Positions 1 through 10,084 of a stretch of 64,000 bases of DNA are shown piece after piece. A model generated the notes under the pieces. It was not told where the DNA came from and ran no database searches. It saw nothing but the letters and a program-made list of their open reading frames with translations. Both the position numbers and the translations under genes were made by a program. This DNA is from Lepeophtheirus salmonis (taxonomy: Eukaryota; Arthropoda; Copepoda; Siphonostomatoida; Caligidae): the NCBI RefSeq assembly GCF_016086655.4, contig NC_052132.2, forward strand, positions 7,256,805 to 7,320,804. Reading direction: 5' to 3'. Numbering within the stretch: the stretch's first letter is position 1; every line of letters starts with the position of its first letter.

Positions 1-215
1 TTTTTCAAAATTGAATATGGATTTCATTTGTATTCTTATAACAAATTATTTTTATCAACGAATTATTCTCTGTAACCCTTTGGATGAGCTGCAAATTGCA
101 CTTAAAGAAGTCCAAAATTGTTTGTGACAATAATTGAATGATATATTGATAGATTTTATTTGAAAAACCATATTGGGGCCAATATAAGTATTTTAACCCA
201 TTAATGGATACTGTA
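1..215 (+). repeat. Dispersed repeat R1, copy A (cut by window edge)
   Basis: This AT-rich stretch aligns by eye with 24603-24970 and 31030-31345. Shared blocks include a TCAAAATTGAA-like start, an ACTTAAA(G/A)..CCAAAATT-like middle, and GATTTTATTTG..AAACCATATTG at about 150-175, matched at about 31193-31216. The copy is already inside the repeat at base 1, so the element extends leftwards out of the window. No coding capacity or terminal repeats were seen. It is an unclassified interspersed repeat. Confidence 0.55.
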
Positions 216-2284
216 GCTTTTTCTGGATGCTAGAAAAATAATAATTACTAGTTAAATAATCATTCTAGCTTCCAGTTTTTTCATCAATGAACGCTTTATT
301 TAGGTATATTAAAAAATGCCGATTTACAAAGAGAAAAAAACTTGCAGGAGGCGTGCGTAGAAGTCTAGAAGTGTTTTAGGGATCCCCAAACAGATGCTGG
401 ATTTTCATTATATAAAAGGGGGAACTAATTTGACGTCATTTATAGTTAATATAGATAAATTATTACTATTTTACACAGTTATGTGTTGTTTTTTTCAATC
501 GGTTGCTTTGTTTCATTGCACTATTTGTTTGAAAATAAGTCACCTTAAGATAGCCTTCAATGTTACACATTAAGCATAATGGATCAAACAAAAAATAAAA
601 TGGACGTTTAAAAATTTTATTATCTAGTATATTTCAGATATTTTTAATCAATTTGTATATGCACAGTATATAAATTTAAATCCGACATTAGCACCTTCAA
701 TCTTTATCACTGTGCAATATGAAAGTACTTTTAAACTTTTTTTTTTTTTTTCAATAATTATAATTTATTGTCTGGCGAGCGTGGGGAGATATTAATAAAT
801 CGAATTTCATATTATGTTATTCAATTGTAGGCTTGAAAAAAACTGACTTTTGCACAATATTATATTCTGTAGTTCCTGAAAATTTCAGTCGATTTTCTTC
901 ATGTTTAGGAAAGTTGTGTTGTTTTATTAAAATATCATATTTCATTAGACCACAGATTTTTGTGTAGGATATAACATTAACGGTACTAATAAAAGGGTTG
1001 AAATTTCGATGGTAAATTGGTTATAACTTCTATGATATTGAAGATACACACGCGATTTTAGTATCAAAATGTCAGATAAAACAGATTTCAATGGAAAAAA
1101 TTGAATTTACAATTTTTTGCAACATACCTACTTTAATCTATTCTCAATCATTGACTGAAAGTATTTTCCTTCTACTCACAGTTGACTTATAACTAAAAAA
1201 TCTAGAATATATTTCAAGTTGACATTCCAATCAACTTTTTCAACTATTTTAACATCTTGAGATACTCTAAAATTAGTTTTAAAAAACTAGACAAAACATT
1301 TTTGTACTCTTTTGGAGATACATGGTGTCATGTATTGCCAGTGCATTATTTACTTGTTCAATTATTTTTATATTAAAAAGAAATTTTTGAAAACACACAC
1401 TCTTATTTTATGCACTTTTGTGCGATACTCAAATTCGAGAGGGTAATTTCAAGATGTCCAAAAAAAAAAAATTAAAGATGGAAAAAGGGTCATGAACGCA
1501 TTTGGTGAAATGTACCTTAACCTATAATTAGCTTTTTTCATCTAACAGTATATTTCTTCATCGTCTTCCTATGGTATATAAATGTTTTAAATAAATACAA
1601 ACCTATAGAATGAGGTTTTACAAAAGAAATTTACATTTAATATATTTATAACTTATAGTAGATCGTTTTAGGTAAGAAATTTAACATAATGAAACTAAAT
1701 ATAAAAAAAATCTTTTTAATTTTCCATTGGCATCTTTAAGATAGTGTTTTCTCTTAGTATGTATTCAATATTTAAAAAAATATGTATATTAATGATAAAT
1801 GTACTCGTATGTTTATCAATCTAAGTTTGATTTTTTACTTTAAAAAAAGTTATAAATATTCCCTTTCATTATAATCAAACATACATATCAACCTAATCGT
1901 TTCTGAGGTAGTATGCTTAAAATATACATTCCGCAATGTTTAAAGAGTCGTATATTGTACAAACAGCAAAAACAATCAAATTTGACATGTTCATTTGTCT
2001 CATGGGACTTCGCCCCTACACAAAAAAATTAAATATTTACATACAAATATTATGGCATGAATTAAAAACGTATGATCATAGGTAACGTTAAGTAGTCTGT
2101 AACGCATATATTGGTTTTACATAATAAAAAAAGTTTGGTTTATAAGTTTTTGTAAAACATTTATTTCTTCAGTCATGACATACTTTCATGTAGACCAGTT
2201 AAAAAATACCATAACTTGGAAGATTTTGCCTCTATTGCTATACTAAATCAGTTAATAACTAGAATGAACACTAGATAGAGCCGA
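216..2284. other. AT-rich stretch without recognisable gene
   Basis: Both strands are dense with stop codons. Homopolymer T and A runs occur at about 740 and 1460. I saw no splice-flanked exon, terminal inverted repeat or transposase motif. A fragment resembling repeat R1 on the minus strand (CATTCTAGCTTCCAG) lies near 268. Confidence 0.5.
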
Positions 2285-2465
2285 AATCCCTAACTGAAAC
2301 CTTTTCTTTGTAAAGTTAACATTCATTTGACTTATGTATCTCAATTTGTGATATGCCAGTCCTTATTTATTCAAAACTGTTCATTCCAGTCTTAAAACCG
2401 GTCCAATTAGTACTTGTATCCGGTCCTCAAGACTGTCAGTACCATAAGCTAATTAAAAAGGAATA
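2285..2465 (-). repeat. GGACCGG-type dispersed repeat, copy 1
   Basis: Read on the minus strand this segment carries TACTGACAG, GGACCGG, a tract of purines and GGACTGG, ending near AATAAATAAGGACTGG. The same words recur on the plus strand at about 38739-38850, and GGACC-rich sequence is inserted at about 33955-34260. No ORF is present. It is an unclassified interspersed repeat, SINE- or MITE-like in size. Confidence 0.45.
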
Positions 2466-2516
2466 AATAATATTTAGTGACGTAATGAAGTTATGGTAGA
2501 TTCTATGGTTTTAACA

Positions 2517-2752
2517 TTTTGTGTGACTTTGACCTCTTAAAATTTAAATTGAGTGAATTTCAATTTCTTTAAACGTAATTGTAAATCATTCGTAATCAAC
2601 TTTTTGTGTGACGTTGACTTCTTAGAATTTTCTAACAAAGTTTCACCGAAATCGATCAGTTACTTTTTCTGTAATCCTGCTTATAAACAGACTAACAAAC
2701 ATAGGCGAAAATATAACTTCCTTTCAACTACATTGACGGAGGTGACTATCAT
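2517..2752 (+). repeat. 85-bp tandem duplication with hairpin tail, repeat-derived
   Basis: TTTTGTGTGACTTTGACCTC at 2517 recurs as TTTTTGTGTGACGTTGACTTC at 2601, about 85 bp apart. It is followed by AAACAGACTAACAAACATAGG (from 2686) and an imperfect hairpin of the CCTCC..GGAGG type (about 2719-2743). Tails of this style (GTGACTTTGACC, CAGACAAACA, then a GGAGGT hairpin) are familiar from interspersed repeats of marine invertebrates. A 124-codon open frame runs across this block, but its composition and repeat content argue that it is accidental. Confidence 0.45.
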
Positions 2753-3198
2753 ATGTTTTAGACGAAAAAAACCCTATTTAACTCCTAATATTTTTCTAAT
2801 GCATAAAGTAATCAATCTTAATATAATAATTTTATACCCCCCTATTAATACTTACGATACTCTTTTCAAGAGTTCAACAAATTCATATTTAAATGTTTTT
2901 ATATATAATGATTCCAATGGAACATAAGGCTCCTTCGTCAACAGCAAGTTTTATTGGTTTAGAATTGACACTCTTAGAAAACTTCTTGGTTCATTTTCCG
3001 CGTAGGTCTCCATTTTTTATAAATTCATTGGATCACAGTCTATAATTTAGTAGTTCAATAAATAATACTTATTTTAAACTGGACAAAAACAAGTATTTGA
3101 TCCGTTTCCGCTTTGTAAGCTTGCCCAAATACAATGACAATAAATTTTCTATAATTTTAATGATTGCTTTATTTTACTGTACAATACTTTATAAAAAC

Positions 3199-3344
3199 AC
3201 AAAATGTTTTCCAAGGAAGAAAAATGCTGAACATACCCCAAGAACCCCATCCCTACCGTCAGGTATGGGGGTGGAATTATGATGTTTTAGGAATGTGGCT
3301 CTGCTAAGAAGAAACAACGATTTTACAACATCCAAGGGAGGTTA
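3199..3344 (+). pseudogene. Tc1-like transposase fragment
   Basis: Read with one frame change, this fragment gives a Tc1 core signature: a PKNPIPTVRYGGG-like run followed by IMMF, ECGSAKK and a QRFYNIQG-like end. It corresponds to the segment between the first and second catalytic aspartates of Tc1 transposases, where families carry PTVKHGGG and WGCFSA. There is an in-frame stop where the conserved Trp should be. Homology stops exactly at the TA that borders the next element (3345), so that insertion probably interrupted the fragment. I see no Tc1 continuation beyond 4086, so the other half is missing or unrecognisable. It is clearly non-functional. Confidence 0.6.
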
Positions 3345-3346
3345 TA

Positions 3347-4084
3347 CCGAGTGGTACATTAAAATCTGAACAACATTAATTTTAAGGCAAGGCATAATTT
3401 ATTAATTAATAATAGAATTTCAAGAAAATTAATACAAAAAATATATGTATGTCTGGGCTCTCTTAGTCGTTATTGTAGCCGCCCTTAGCAACAAAGATGG
3501 CTTACAGACGAAGACGGAAGGCCTGGCACCCACTGCAGATGTAGTCCTCTATCATGGGATCTCAGTGCTGTCTGACAGTGGCTGTGAGAGCATCGGTGTT
3601 TGGATGACGGACACACTGCAGGCTTTCTCCTTGACATGCACTCAAAAGGTGAAGTCAACGGGGTGGCATCAGGGCTGTGGGGGGCCTAAAGCGTCAAAAA
3701 AGAGTTTATAAGAGTATTGTAACTGAGGAGATGGGTTTCTTTCATATGATGTCAAAAGTGACAAGGCTCCTTCCACGAACTTATTTGATAGCTCTCTGGA
3801 CAATCTGGTGTAAAGATTTCTTTCATTTGGGGGATTGAACAGGGTTGTTTTCTCACTCCTCCTGGTCATGTTTGGCCTTTTTTACTAAGCCCTTATCCTT
3901 TACAACGTTTTGGACTTACTGACAGCGTAGACAATAGTCTTGGAGAAGTCCAACTGATTGCAGTGTGGAAATGGAATTCGCCTATCACGTTCAAGTGTTA
4001 TTTTTTGAACATGTGACCTAAGCTTGAGAGCTTGGGTTTGTTTTGTTTTGTAACTAATTGTACAGATTTCAATGGACCACGCGG
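3347..4084 (-). mobile_element. CCG-ended mariner-like element, copy 1 (internally deleted)
   Basis: The ends are inverted: CCGAGTGGTACATTAAAATC at the left and, reverse-complemented from the right, CCGCGTGGTCCATTGAAATC. Each is bordered by TA (3345-3346 and 4085-4086), the Tc1/mariner target. Minus-strand coding relics are in the expected order. At about 4062-3900 is a region with a KTIVYAVSKSK-like recognition helix. At about 3640-3500 is a C-terminal segment with HPNTDALTATVRQH and EDYICSGCQAFRLRL. The catalytic centre between them is missing, and stops and frameshifts abound. At 738 bp it is shorter than a complete mariner-type element of about 1.3 kb. Relatives are at 33642-34609, 35259-35671 and 55150-55318. 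Confidence 0.75.
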
Positions 4085-4177
4085 TACCCTCTAACTTTTT
4101 GACGACAACCTCCTTCTCTAAGCAATAAGTACTAAAAAAAAAGGGTTTATGTATGTAATTGATCCTTTGGTGCGATA

Positions 4178-4402
4178 ATGGCCCATAACATAGGGCCAAA
4201 ATACCAACGGAAACGCTCAAGAAGAAGGAAATTAAGTTATGGTATGGTCCAGCTTGTCTTAAAACCTCAATCCCATATAAAATCTTTATCAGTGAACAAG
4301 TTTATATATTCAGTAAAGGATCAAAAACTTATTTCTTCAACAAATAATTATGTTGCGGTTGGAACAAAAAAAAGTCTTGCGCTATTCCAAAGTAATATTC
4401 AG
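4178..4402 (+). CDS. Candidate protein-coding exon, unidentified
   Basis: An open stretch of 75 codons begins at ATG 4178, with a second ATG at 4244 (MVQL). It ends at CAG/GTATATT at 4402/4403, a good splice donor leaving phase 0. The last 25 residues (ISSTNNYVAVGTKKSLALF) alternate hydrophobic and polar residues as beta-propeller strands do, for example at starts of WD or CNH-type blades. That resemblance is only suggestive and I recognise no family. It lies 93 bp right of a transposon end. Without splicing it continues to a stop at 4433. I could not find a convincing next exon in phase before 6698. It may be an exon of a gene reaching further, or a chance ORF. Confidence 0.3.
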
Positions 4403-5149
4403 GTATATTCAGCTTTTATTTCTTTCAAGACTTAATTGCCTATTTGAAGATGTTTATCTCTTCTTTTTAGTCAAATGTTTTATGAATAATTCATATTCAT
4501 TAATAAGATATATTTAATGTAGAACTGAAAAAAAATGACACAATTATTCAAGCCATTAATATTAATGCATTCAAGTCACAATTATCTTAATGCATTAGGT
4601 TATGTAATGATATTAGAATCAATTTAAATGTAATAAATTTAAATTAAATCTCACAAAAATGAATATTATCCTCCTATGTAATATTATAAACCTTTTCTTT
4701 GTTATACCTTTTTCCTCCTAAGAGACATGATACTATGTGATAATAGTGAACCTTAGTGTATTCAGTCAATTAACTTTATTAGTATAATGATACTCTAAGA
4801 TATTATTCAAACTTACATTAACAGGGTAAAGCTTGCTATGAAAAGAGCGTCTCTTGGGGATGAGACGACTTTAAAAAGAATGAATATTACTTCAAAAATG
4901 ACTCATGGAGCTAAAAAATACTACTAAAATGTTTCAAAGAACCAAGGAGAATTAAATTGTTGTATGCCTTAACCCTCCGATACTTCCCTTCAAATCGAAA
5001 TGTGACTACAGTGTGGTGAACCAAATTGGAAGCATTTATCTCTATTAGCCTTGACACACTGATTCTCATAAACCACATACCTTAAAACAATAACTCTCCT
5101 TTCAAGAGATTAACTGTAGATACAAAAATTATTTTCATAATACTACTCC

Positions 5150-5705
5150 TTCTGAATGCACGGCCCTTAACGCCTTGCAGGACATAATCTTAGGACTTAT
5201 TGTCTCACTCCCTCTCAACTGTAGCTCTGAGATCTACCCTATTTTTGGAGGTATCGCACAAGCATTCATCTGAACCTCACCCCCCAACACAACATAGTCG
5301 AGAGGCGAAGGGTCAGGTGATGAAGAAGAGCATATTTCCTATTAACTGAGTCCCGCCTAATTTTTCTTGCACTAATTTTGGGTCAATGCACTTCTGTGTG
5401 ACATAGTTGACCATCCCAAGTTCCTTTACTGGCGATCAGGCTAGAGTACTTTTAGCACACTTTTCGTTGTTTTGGCCTTAATTTTCGAAAATTTACATGT
5501 CAAGAACTCCTTTTTACATAATTTGTTGCGCCCAACACAAACAGACTTCCTGTTAAAGTGGTATCTACTATCCTTAAGCTTCTCGTCAATAGCTACACGC
5601 TTCCTAGATCAGTGCACAATATGACAAATATCTCCAAATCAGAGTTGTGTATCGAGACGATTTGACACGTGATGACTCTTGGTATTCATCTTGTCTTAAG
5701 GTGTA
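5150..5705 (-). pseudogene. Tc1/mariner-type transposase relic
   Basis: On the minus strand, reading from about 5310 down to 5155, one finds DPSPLDYVVLGGEVQ, then an acidic/basic helix resembling VDLRATVERE, then DYVLQ and GRAF. This matches the SPDL.PLDY.VWG third-catalytic-residue motif and the following C-terminal helix of mariner-like transposases. A possible start (MNTKSHHVSNRL) lies near 5682 and basic N-terminal-like sequence (VCVGRNKLCKKEF) near 5540-5500. There are stops and frameshifts and the centre is too short to hold the whole catalytic domain. No terminal inverted repeats were found, so boundaries are approximate. Confidence 0.55.
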
Positions 5706-6697
5706 AACAGATAAATTGCTGAGCGATCAAATTTGAACAGCTTAAGACGCTGATGCCATACAAAATATGTGTTACTATAAAATGAATAAGGATACAATAA
5801 TCAAAGTGATGTGTCAATTTTGCTTCTCCACACTGTACTTTCCTGGGGTTTTTAGCCACTCCAGTTTTAAAATGTATATTTTAGAAACATAATTCTTTAT
5901 GTGCTCTGTAGTTGTTACATATACTATACGTAAGGGTGGTTTTTAATTTCTATTTTAGTCCAACTTTTCTAATCTTACATATCTTGGGAGTATTTTGGTA
6001 AGAAAAGAGGGTTAGATACACCCGAAAATTAATTTTCCAACCCTGAAAAATCACTGTGTTCCTTGTTTACACAAAATATAAAGTTTAGTTTGTTATCAGT
6101 TGTCGATGTTTGAATTTATTTGGCAAATCTTTTCCATATTAAATTTTGCATGGAATTGTAATCCTTGTGTCGTGTAATTTTGTTTTTCTATGGGAACGAT
6201 AGAGTTTAATACGATAACTAATTAATTGAAACTTCATTACCTAGTATTTTAGAATGAACCGTGATTAAATGTATTGATTAAAGTGTAAAGTGTATAATTT
6301 GTTATATTTCCTTTCAACAAAGTCATCATTAGGAAATGTGTCCACTCGGTCAAGTGGTCATGGGGCCACTTCGCTCAAAATCCTGATAATTTATGTTTGA
6401 TTTAGTTTCTTTTAATTGTTTTTTCCAACTTTTTATGAGTTCATGGAGTCGCCTGTTTCCTTTTGATTTGAATTTCTATCAGTCTCTTTGTCGGATTTTT
6501 AGTCCTTCCTTTCATATTTAGGATATTTTGATCATCGTTTTCAGTTTTTTATTAGATTGAATGTCTTTTTATAGTTGTTGATATTTTTGAGATATTTAAT
6601 TGGAGCAACTCATAGTATTATTTAGATCTTCGATATTAATAGGAAATGCCCGTTAAGACAAGAGTTATGTTAATGCAATGATATTAAGGAAGGCAAA

Positions 6698-7097
6698 ATG
6701 AAATTAAGAGCAACTGGATATATACCCACTCTATTCAATACTTCTCACACAAATTGGAGACTTCTTTCTCAAAGTATATTTATGTCAGATGAAGAAGAGT
6801 CACTCGAATGTATCGATGATCTATATAAAAGGAAAACGCAATGTGTATATTTTCTCCTTGCTTTAATGCCATCTTTATTTGTTCAGATTATAAGAATCTC
6901 AAACTATTTACTCAGTTAATTTAACCGCATACTGCTTTATAAAAATCGCATTACAGGACTTTAAATCCATGCAAGACGAACTCGAAAATTATTTATCTTA
7001 TTTTTCAACTCAGACAAAAGATGGGTCATTATTTAAAAATCTTGTAGATTCCCCAGAGAGTCTGGAAAGTCGTCCTAGTCCATATTATCCATATTAA
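6698..7097 (+). CDS. Small two-exon gene, unknown function (exons 6698-6844 and 6957-7097)
   Basis: Exon 1 opens at AAAATGA (6698) and gives 49 codons, ending KRKTQC at 6844. The next bases GTATATTTT make a donor, and an acceptor ATTACAG ends at 6956, so the intron is 112 bp. Exon 2 continues in phase 0 for 46 codons from DFKSMQDELENYLSYF to RPSPYYPY and TAA at 7095-7097. Both exons have low-stop, amphipathic, acidic composition (MSDEEESLECIDDLY; DSPESLE). An AATAAA lies at 7281, 184 bp past the stop. There is no signal peptide or membrane segment. The 95-residue product could be complete, since an in-frame TAA lies upstream, or it could be the 3' end of a longer gene spliced into about 6689. 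The acceptor there is poor in pyrimidines, so I favour the short gene. I do not recognise the family. Confidence 0.5.
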
Positions 7098-7280
7098 AGG
7101 AAACATTATATCATGTTATAATTTAAATAATTATAGATAGAATTATTGTTATCAAACTCATTGAATTATGTACAGAATTGATCATCCAGTATTCCTAATT
7201 GGATAAAAATATACATATAAAATTTTCCTTATTGTAATTATACGTAACTTTATTTAAAACTATGAACAAAATCACAAATC

Positions 7281-7286
7281 AATAAA
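7281..7286 (+). promoter_or_regulatory. Poly(A) signal of the 6698 gene
   Basis: AATAAA lies 184 bp after the stop codon at 7097. Another AATAAA lies near 7343. In such AT-rich DNA the hexamer is frequent by chance, so support comes only from its position. Confidence 0.3.
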
Positions 7287-7299
7287 AATGTAATGTTTA

Positions 7300-8389
7300 A
7301 TAGTGTTTAAATGTATTTATTAAATTTTGAAATAAGCTCTACAATAAAATAAGAAATATTTAATTTTGTGAAATAAAAGGAATAGATTATTGAGATATTA
7401 GTAAATGTTTTTCAAACAAGATAATGTCTCATTGCCCCCATAAATAATCAATAGAGCTGTATAAATATGACCTACTTGTATGTGCAAATAAAAGAAACCG
7501 TAAATGAACGTTGTAATCCTGATAATTTGACGAATGTTCGGGAGGAGAAAAGCTTGTCTGTCTTAACATTTTTTAGATCAGCTGCAAGCAACCGTGAGGC
7601 TCATGCAGAATAACGATTGATTTGGTTACGGTTGGTGCTTTAGTAGTTTAATAAACAGGTTAGAACGTCGCTCTCTCTAACACACGGTACATGACAAAAG
7701 AGTCATTTTTAATATGGGATTGACCATGATGTATGTATAAAATGTAGTGCTTATTAGTTAATGATATAATATAATATAATTGTGTACATAAGATAATAAT
7801 CAGTCATCCATTCTCATTATTGGATCGTTCTAAACATAATAGTGACCGCCCTTGGACACAAAATGTTCTGTAATAAGGAGGAACCACTACTTTCGTACTT
7901 GTAAATTTATAAAGCTTGCCTGCTTTTTTATATTATGATAAAGTTACATGCTTTAGTTATTAATTTATACTTAGAAATTCCCTTCTCAAGAATTAAATCA
8001 TAATAATAACATCTTTCAAAAATTTGACACATATTACACCTACTACGAGTTACAAGCTCGCTCTAGGTCATATTTTTTAAAGCTCTACAACTAAAAAATC
8101 TCCCACTCCCTTCCATCTCCCTGTTTCATAGAAAGTTCATCATTTAATTGGGGGTGAGGGGAGATGAATAGTGATGAAAATCGGTTGTATTTTTTAATTT
8201 GCCCATTTTTTGGTGTTGGCAAAGTGAAGATTATTTTTTTTCTTATTAAAATAATATTTTTTCATTATTATTTAATTCCTAAGGAATGTACTTCCGTTTC
8301 AACTACATTCAATTTTATTCAAACCGTAATTAAACATTTGTATGGGTATAGGTATATAAGACTTTGAGTGCCCTTGAGATTTGGTAGAG
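7300..8389. other. AT-rich stretch, no gene recognised
   Basis: A less AT-rich patch at about 7520-7700 has neither a usable frame nor repeat partners that I can see. An open frame at 8164-8367 is homopolymer-derived (Phe/Ile/Lys from T and A runs) and not credible. Confidence 0.4.
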
Positions 8390-8512
8390 GAGTTAAAATT
8401 ATAAGTCCTTTTCGGACTCGGAGTTAAAATGAGGATCGAAATCGGTGTGATTCCTTCTTATATCATGGCTAGATAGGGAACAGGATTTGTGTGTATGTCC
8501 TTGATCTCACAG
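8390..8512 (+). repeat. Dispersed repeat R3, copy 1
   Basis: AAGTCCTTTTCGGACTCGGAG, then ATGAGGATCGAAATCGG, and later GGATTTGTGTG align with 38495-38585. A shorter piece (GACTCGGAGTCGAATGA) is at about 12515. No coding content was seen. It is an unclassified repeat. Confidence 0.5.
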
Positions 8513-8599
8513 GTTTTTACAGGTAATTTAACAACATAGAGTTAAGTTACTCAGCTGTCAGGCGTAGGATGTTGATTTTCGATTTCTTTTTTTTTCAAT

Positions 8600-10031
8600 A
8601 AAAAGAAATCATAAGATTTACAATCCTAGTTATAAGTGTTCACCCTTGTTGAACTCAGAGTAGAACAGAGAATCTACATCAGAGGCATTCTTGCCTAGGT
8701 TTTCTTTATTTCCTCCTACAAATCTATTTCGTCACAGCTGCTAATCACTGATTTAATAAAAAATCATGACAGCTTATCTGTTCTCTTACAAAACATTCTT
8801 CAAATTGTCAGGGTTACCATATTGGTATTCTGTTTCTTTATTTAACATGCTCAAATACACACAATTTTCAAACATTCTTTGAAACCTCGATAATTCATTC
8901 CAGAATTTCTAAAAAAAACTCAGCATTAGAATTAACTTATGTTAAGCTTTTTATAATTATTAGATAATAATTGCATAGTTGGTATAATTGGCTAACTATC
9001 AACTAATTGTCGGTTTTTTTCTGTTTCTTTTTAGTTGAAAAGTTGCAAGCTACATTTAAGGTAACAATGTGTCAGAAAATTATGAATTATTGTTCCATAT
9101 TAATTGGATTCAGGATATAAATAAAAATTAATATTGAATGTGGGGAAAAATAAGATACACACAAGATATAACATTTATATTTCAATAAAGTATCATATAG
9201 GGCTGTTATTTCTTAAAATTGAAATACCTTATACGTATATAGCCGATGAATATTTCAATAAATCTTGTAATTTTATATTTTGACAAATTCATTAGAAAAC
9301 TAGTTTGTGAAATAATTCCTGTTTGAATATTATTTGTTGCATAAGATCAAGTTTAAAATGATAACTTCAAGTCTAATTATAGATTTTATGACTACACACA
9401 GATGTCTCTTTGACTCATCGTATAATTAAAAGTTAAAATAATATCGGTTTATTGCATCATAAAGTTACAAATTGAGTAATTCACTTGTTGAAACATCAGT
9501 TTATGTAAAGTTATAATTAGTCTTGCAATCCGTTTTAAATAAAATATACTTAAATTGATCATCAAATATTTTATTAATGGTATTACATAAAGTAGATATT
9601 GTGTTATCTGCAAGTCTCGTAAATACTGTATATTTATAACTATGAACGTGTAAATTATTACAGGAACTAAGATAAAGTTCCTTCTTAGGGATGTGTCAAT
9701 GATAAAATTTGGACATTTTAAAATTTTGAGGAAGGATCTGAATCAAATGTCCCATGGATCAGTTTCTTCATCAATAACAGCTATTGATATCATCATCAAT
9801 TCATATTGGAGTTAAAAATAGGTAATGGTTATAGGAATTAAAGTTTTTCTAAACTAATTCATTGGGCCTTAGTAATTGTTTACTTATTAGTAGTTTGTTA
9901 AAATACTAGAAGAAAGTGACGCCACCAGACATGGTTATTGTTTATTCGTAAATTGTGTACTTATATATTTATTACAACCGCTAGCACATCTGCCCTATCT
10001 CACAGTTGATATGTGAATTGTTTTTATAAAA
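8600..10031. other. AT-rich stretch, no gene recognised
   Basis: I saw no exon-like frame and no transposon end. Sequence downstream of the R3 repeat at 8700-8900 loosely resembles 38880-38990 (ATCACTGATT, ACGTCATGACAG-like words), so R3 copies may be longer than annotated. Confidence 0.35.
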
Positions 10032-10032
10032 T

Positions 10033-10080
10033 GAAGGGGTTTCCAATAAGAGTTGTTATTTTGATATTCAAAGAAAAATG
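10033..10080 (+). repeat. Possible solo terminal repeat of the 31362 transposon family
   Basis: GAAGGGGTTTCCAATAAGAG resembles the left end of the mariner-superfamily element at 31362 (AAGGGGTTTTCAATAGGAAC). No partner end or transposase lies nearby. It is either a truncated copy or a chance match. Confidence 0.3.
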
Positions 10081-10084
10081 ACAT

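Noticed and set aside
2553..2927. Longest uninterrupted plus frame in the first 20 kb (124 codons)
   Set aside because: It lies across an 85-bp tandem duplication and repeat-tail sequence. Residue usage is that of AT-rich noise, and there is no recognisable domain.
4825..4927. Open frame after a CAG acceptor (MKRASLGDETTLKRMNITSK...)
   Set aside because: Protein-like composition, but its phase does not match the donor at 4402. It is only about 30 codons and I recognise no family, so chance is likely.
6345..6400. tRNA-like hairpin around GGTCAAGTGGTCATGGGGCCAC
   Set aside because: There is a short stem (AGTGG/CCACT), but no acceptor stem, T-arm consensus or correct spacing on either strand.
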